The notes beneath the pieces were generated by a model. That model was given only the letters and a program-made list of their open reading frames with translations, did no database searches and had not been told where the DNA came from. This document shows positions 62,977 to 64,000 of a stretch of DNA of 64,000 nucleotides, piece after piece. Each line of letters starts with the position of its first letter. Within the stretch, counting starts at the first letter, position 1. Both the position numbers and the translations under genes were made by a program. The stretch is from Robinsoniella peoriensis (lineage in GTDB: Bacteria > Bacillota > Clostridia > Lachnospirales > Lachnospiraceae), in assembly GCF_000797495.1 (NCBI RefSeq), contig NZ_JTGN01000001.1, positions 441,501 to 505,500 of the forward strand, read 5' to 3'.

Positions 62977-63713
62977 TATTCCACCTCACCTGTCAACGGT
63001 TCTATCAAAACAACCGCAATATTATCTTTACCACCATTTTGATTCGCCCTTGCAATCAGTTCGTTTCCAATCCACTGTAGATTGGGTCCGCTTTTTACAA
63101 TTTTCTCTATTTCTGCGTCCTCTATCATGTTGCTTAACCCATCTGAACACATCAAAATGATGTCTCCCCTCTGAAGCCTCATGTCAAAAAAGTCTATTAC
63201 CACTTTCTTTCTGGCCCCAATTGCTCTTGTAATAATATTTTTATCCGGATGATTCCTAGCCTGTTCCCGGTTGATCTCACCAATCCTGACCATCTCTTCT
63301 ACAAGAGAATGATCTTTTGTAATCTGTAAAATTTTATCACTGATCAGATACAGCCTGCTGTCCCCTACATTTGCCACATACAGATATTGCCCGATGATTG
63401 TCGCTACCACCAGGGTGGTCCCCATACCCGCCAATGCCTCGGATGAACTTGATTTTTCCATAACTTTATTATTTGCAGTTTCGATTGCTGAACGTATTAT
63501 TTTTATCGGATTTGTATCCTGGTTTTTACGGATATCCTCAAGCAATACCTCCACCGTATAGCTGGAAGCCTCATCGCCTGCGTTATGTCCGCCCATACCA
63601 TCTGCAACTACAAAAAGATTTGGAAGATTCCCCACAAGCCCACCAGAAGCATAAACGAAATCCTGGTTTGTTGTCCTTTTTTGCCCTACATCCGTAACGC
63701 AATATGATTTCAT
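62976..63713 (-). CDS. prpC: PP2C-family Ser/Thr phosphatase PrpC
   Basis: A 245-residue PPM/PP2C phosphatase with metal-binding motifs VVADGMGGHNAGDEAS, ILMCSDGLSNMI and GGKDNIAVVLI, and the start SYCVTDVGQKRTTNQD. It reverses phosphorylation by PrkC, encoded next; TAATG overlap gives coupled translation and a fixed ratio. AGAGGAAG precedes the ATG. Confidence 0.96.
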   Translation of the reverse strand: MKSYCVTDVGQKRTTNQDFVYASGGLVGNLPNLFVVADGMGGHNAGDEASSYTVEVLLEDIRKNQDTNPIKIIRSAIETANNKVMEKSSSSEALAGMGTTLVVATIIGQYLYVANVGDSRLYLISDKILQITKDHSLVEEMVRIGEINREQARNHPDKNIITRAIGARKKVVIDFFDMRLQRGDIILMCSDGLSNMIEDAEIEKIVKSGPNLQWIGNELIARANQNGGKDNIAVVLIEPLTGEVE

Positions 63714-63744
63714 GTTTCTTCCTCTCCTTTACAATTTATGACAC

Positions 63745-64000
63745 TTAAACTTTTTCCATATAACTTCTGCGTAACTGTCCACAGGCGCCATTGATATCTC
63801 TGCCCATTTCTCTTCTTATAGTAACATTAATTCCACATTTTTCAAGTTTATTTTTGAAATTGTCAATAACTTTTTTCTGGGATTGAACATAATCCCGTTC
63901 CTTAATCGGATTCACAGGAATCAGATTTACATGACAGTTTAACGGCTTAACCAATGCGGCCAGTTCATCTGCATCTTCCTTTTTGTCGTTCACACCGCCA
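63745..64000 (-). CDS. rlmN: 23S rRNA/tRNA adenine-C2 methyltransferase RlmN, C-terminal part
   Basis: The last 85 codons of a radical-SAM methyltransferase; the start lies beyond the window. The end matches Rlm[45 protein letters not shown], where the Cys is the catalytic methyl-carrying or resolving residue of the family. It lies 31 bases upstream of prpC, the usual rlmN-prpC-prkC order. Confidence 0.93.
   Translation of the reverse strand, partial: GGVNDKKEDADELAALVKPLNCHVNLIPVNPIKERDYVQSQKKVIDNFKNKLEKCGINVTIRREMGRDINGACGQLRRSYMEKV

Overview
The window reads as chromosome from an endospore-forming Firmicute of class Clostridia, most likely family Lachnospiraceae. The evidence is a complete division/cell-wall (dcw) cluster from mraZ to ftsZ, the sporulation genes spoIIGA, sigE and sigG, a YlmC/YmxH protein, a Spo0E-like small gene, the clostridial DUF5717/DUF5716 pair, and strong purine-rich ribosome binding sites with frequent TTG and GTG starts. 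Base composition is low to moderate GC. Nearly all genes lie on the minus strand; the clear plus-strand genes are a PAP2 phosphatase, YlmC/YmxH and an AraC regulator. I see no rRNA, tRNA, CRISPR array, prophage or transposase gene.

Layout by position. 1-5 kb: DUF5717, then a DUF5716 protein with an Hsp70/actin-like look, then the start of a small conserved gene. 5-7 kb: PAP2 phosphatase, nrdR, YlmC/YmxH. 7-11 kb: a potassium uptake operon (ktrB, ktrA) followed by a short KdpD-like kinase and KdpE-like regulator. 11-15.6 kb: an amidohydrolase, a tocopherol-cyclase-like protein and an FAD/Rieske oxidoreductase. 15.6-33.3 kb: sigG, a mannoside-utilisation locus (GH2 beta-mannosidase, LplABC-type importer without ATPase, YesMN two-component system, YesL, GH38 and GH125 alpha-mannosidases), then sigE-spoIIGA behind a Spo0A-type promoter. 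33.4-41.3 kb: aroD, an 11-residue-repeat coiled-coil protein, and a HexNAc salvage group (galE, two near-duplicate nucleotidyltransferases, a NahK-like kinase, divergent AraC regulator), with two copies of a roughly 166-bp inverted-repeat element. 41.3-55.4 kb: ftsZ, ftsQ, murA, ftsW, murD, mraY, a SpoVD-like PBP, ftsI, ftsL, rsmH, mraZ, the last preceded by its promoter and tandem MraZ boxes. 56-64 kb: a Spo0E-like gene, lgt, ychF, thiN, rpe, rsgA, prkC, prpC and the end of rlmN.

How the genes work together. The usual clostridial order ftsZ-spoIIGA-sigE-sigG is kept but opened at two points by carbohydrate loci. The mannoside locus would import short mannose-containing glycans and trim them in the cytoplasm, since all three hydrolases lack signal peptides. 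The HexNAc locus would turn free HexNAc into UDP-sugars. The dcw cluster appears split into at least two transcription units: mraZ to the SpoVD-like gene, and a second unit starting at a separate mraY promoter. A hairpin overlapping the SpoVD-like start may set that gene's expression apart. The most unusual signals are the repeat elements, a 33-bp perfect inverted repeat between the SpoVD-like gene and mraY, the hairpin on the SpoVD-like ribosome binding site, a shared candidate operator in the mannoside locus, and the hendecad-repeat protein.
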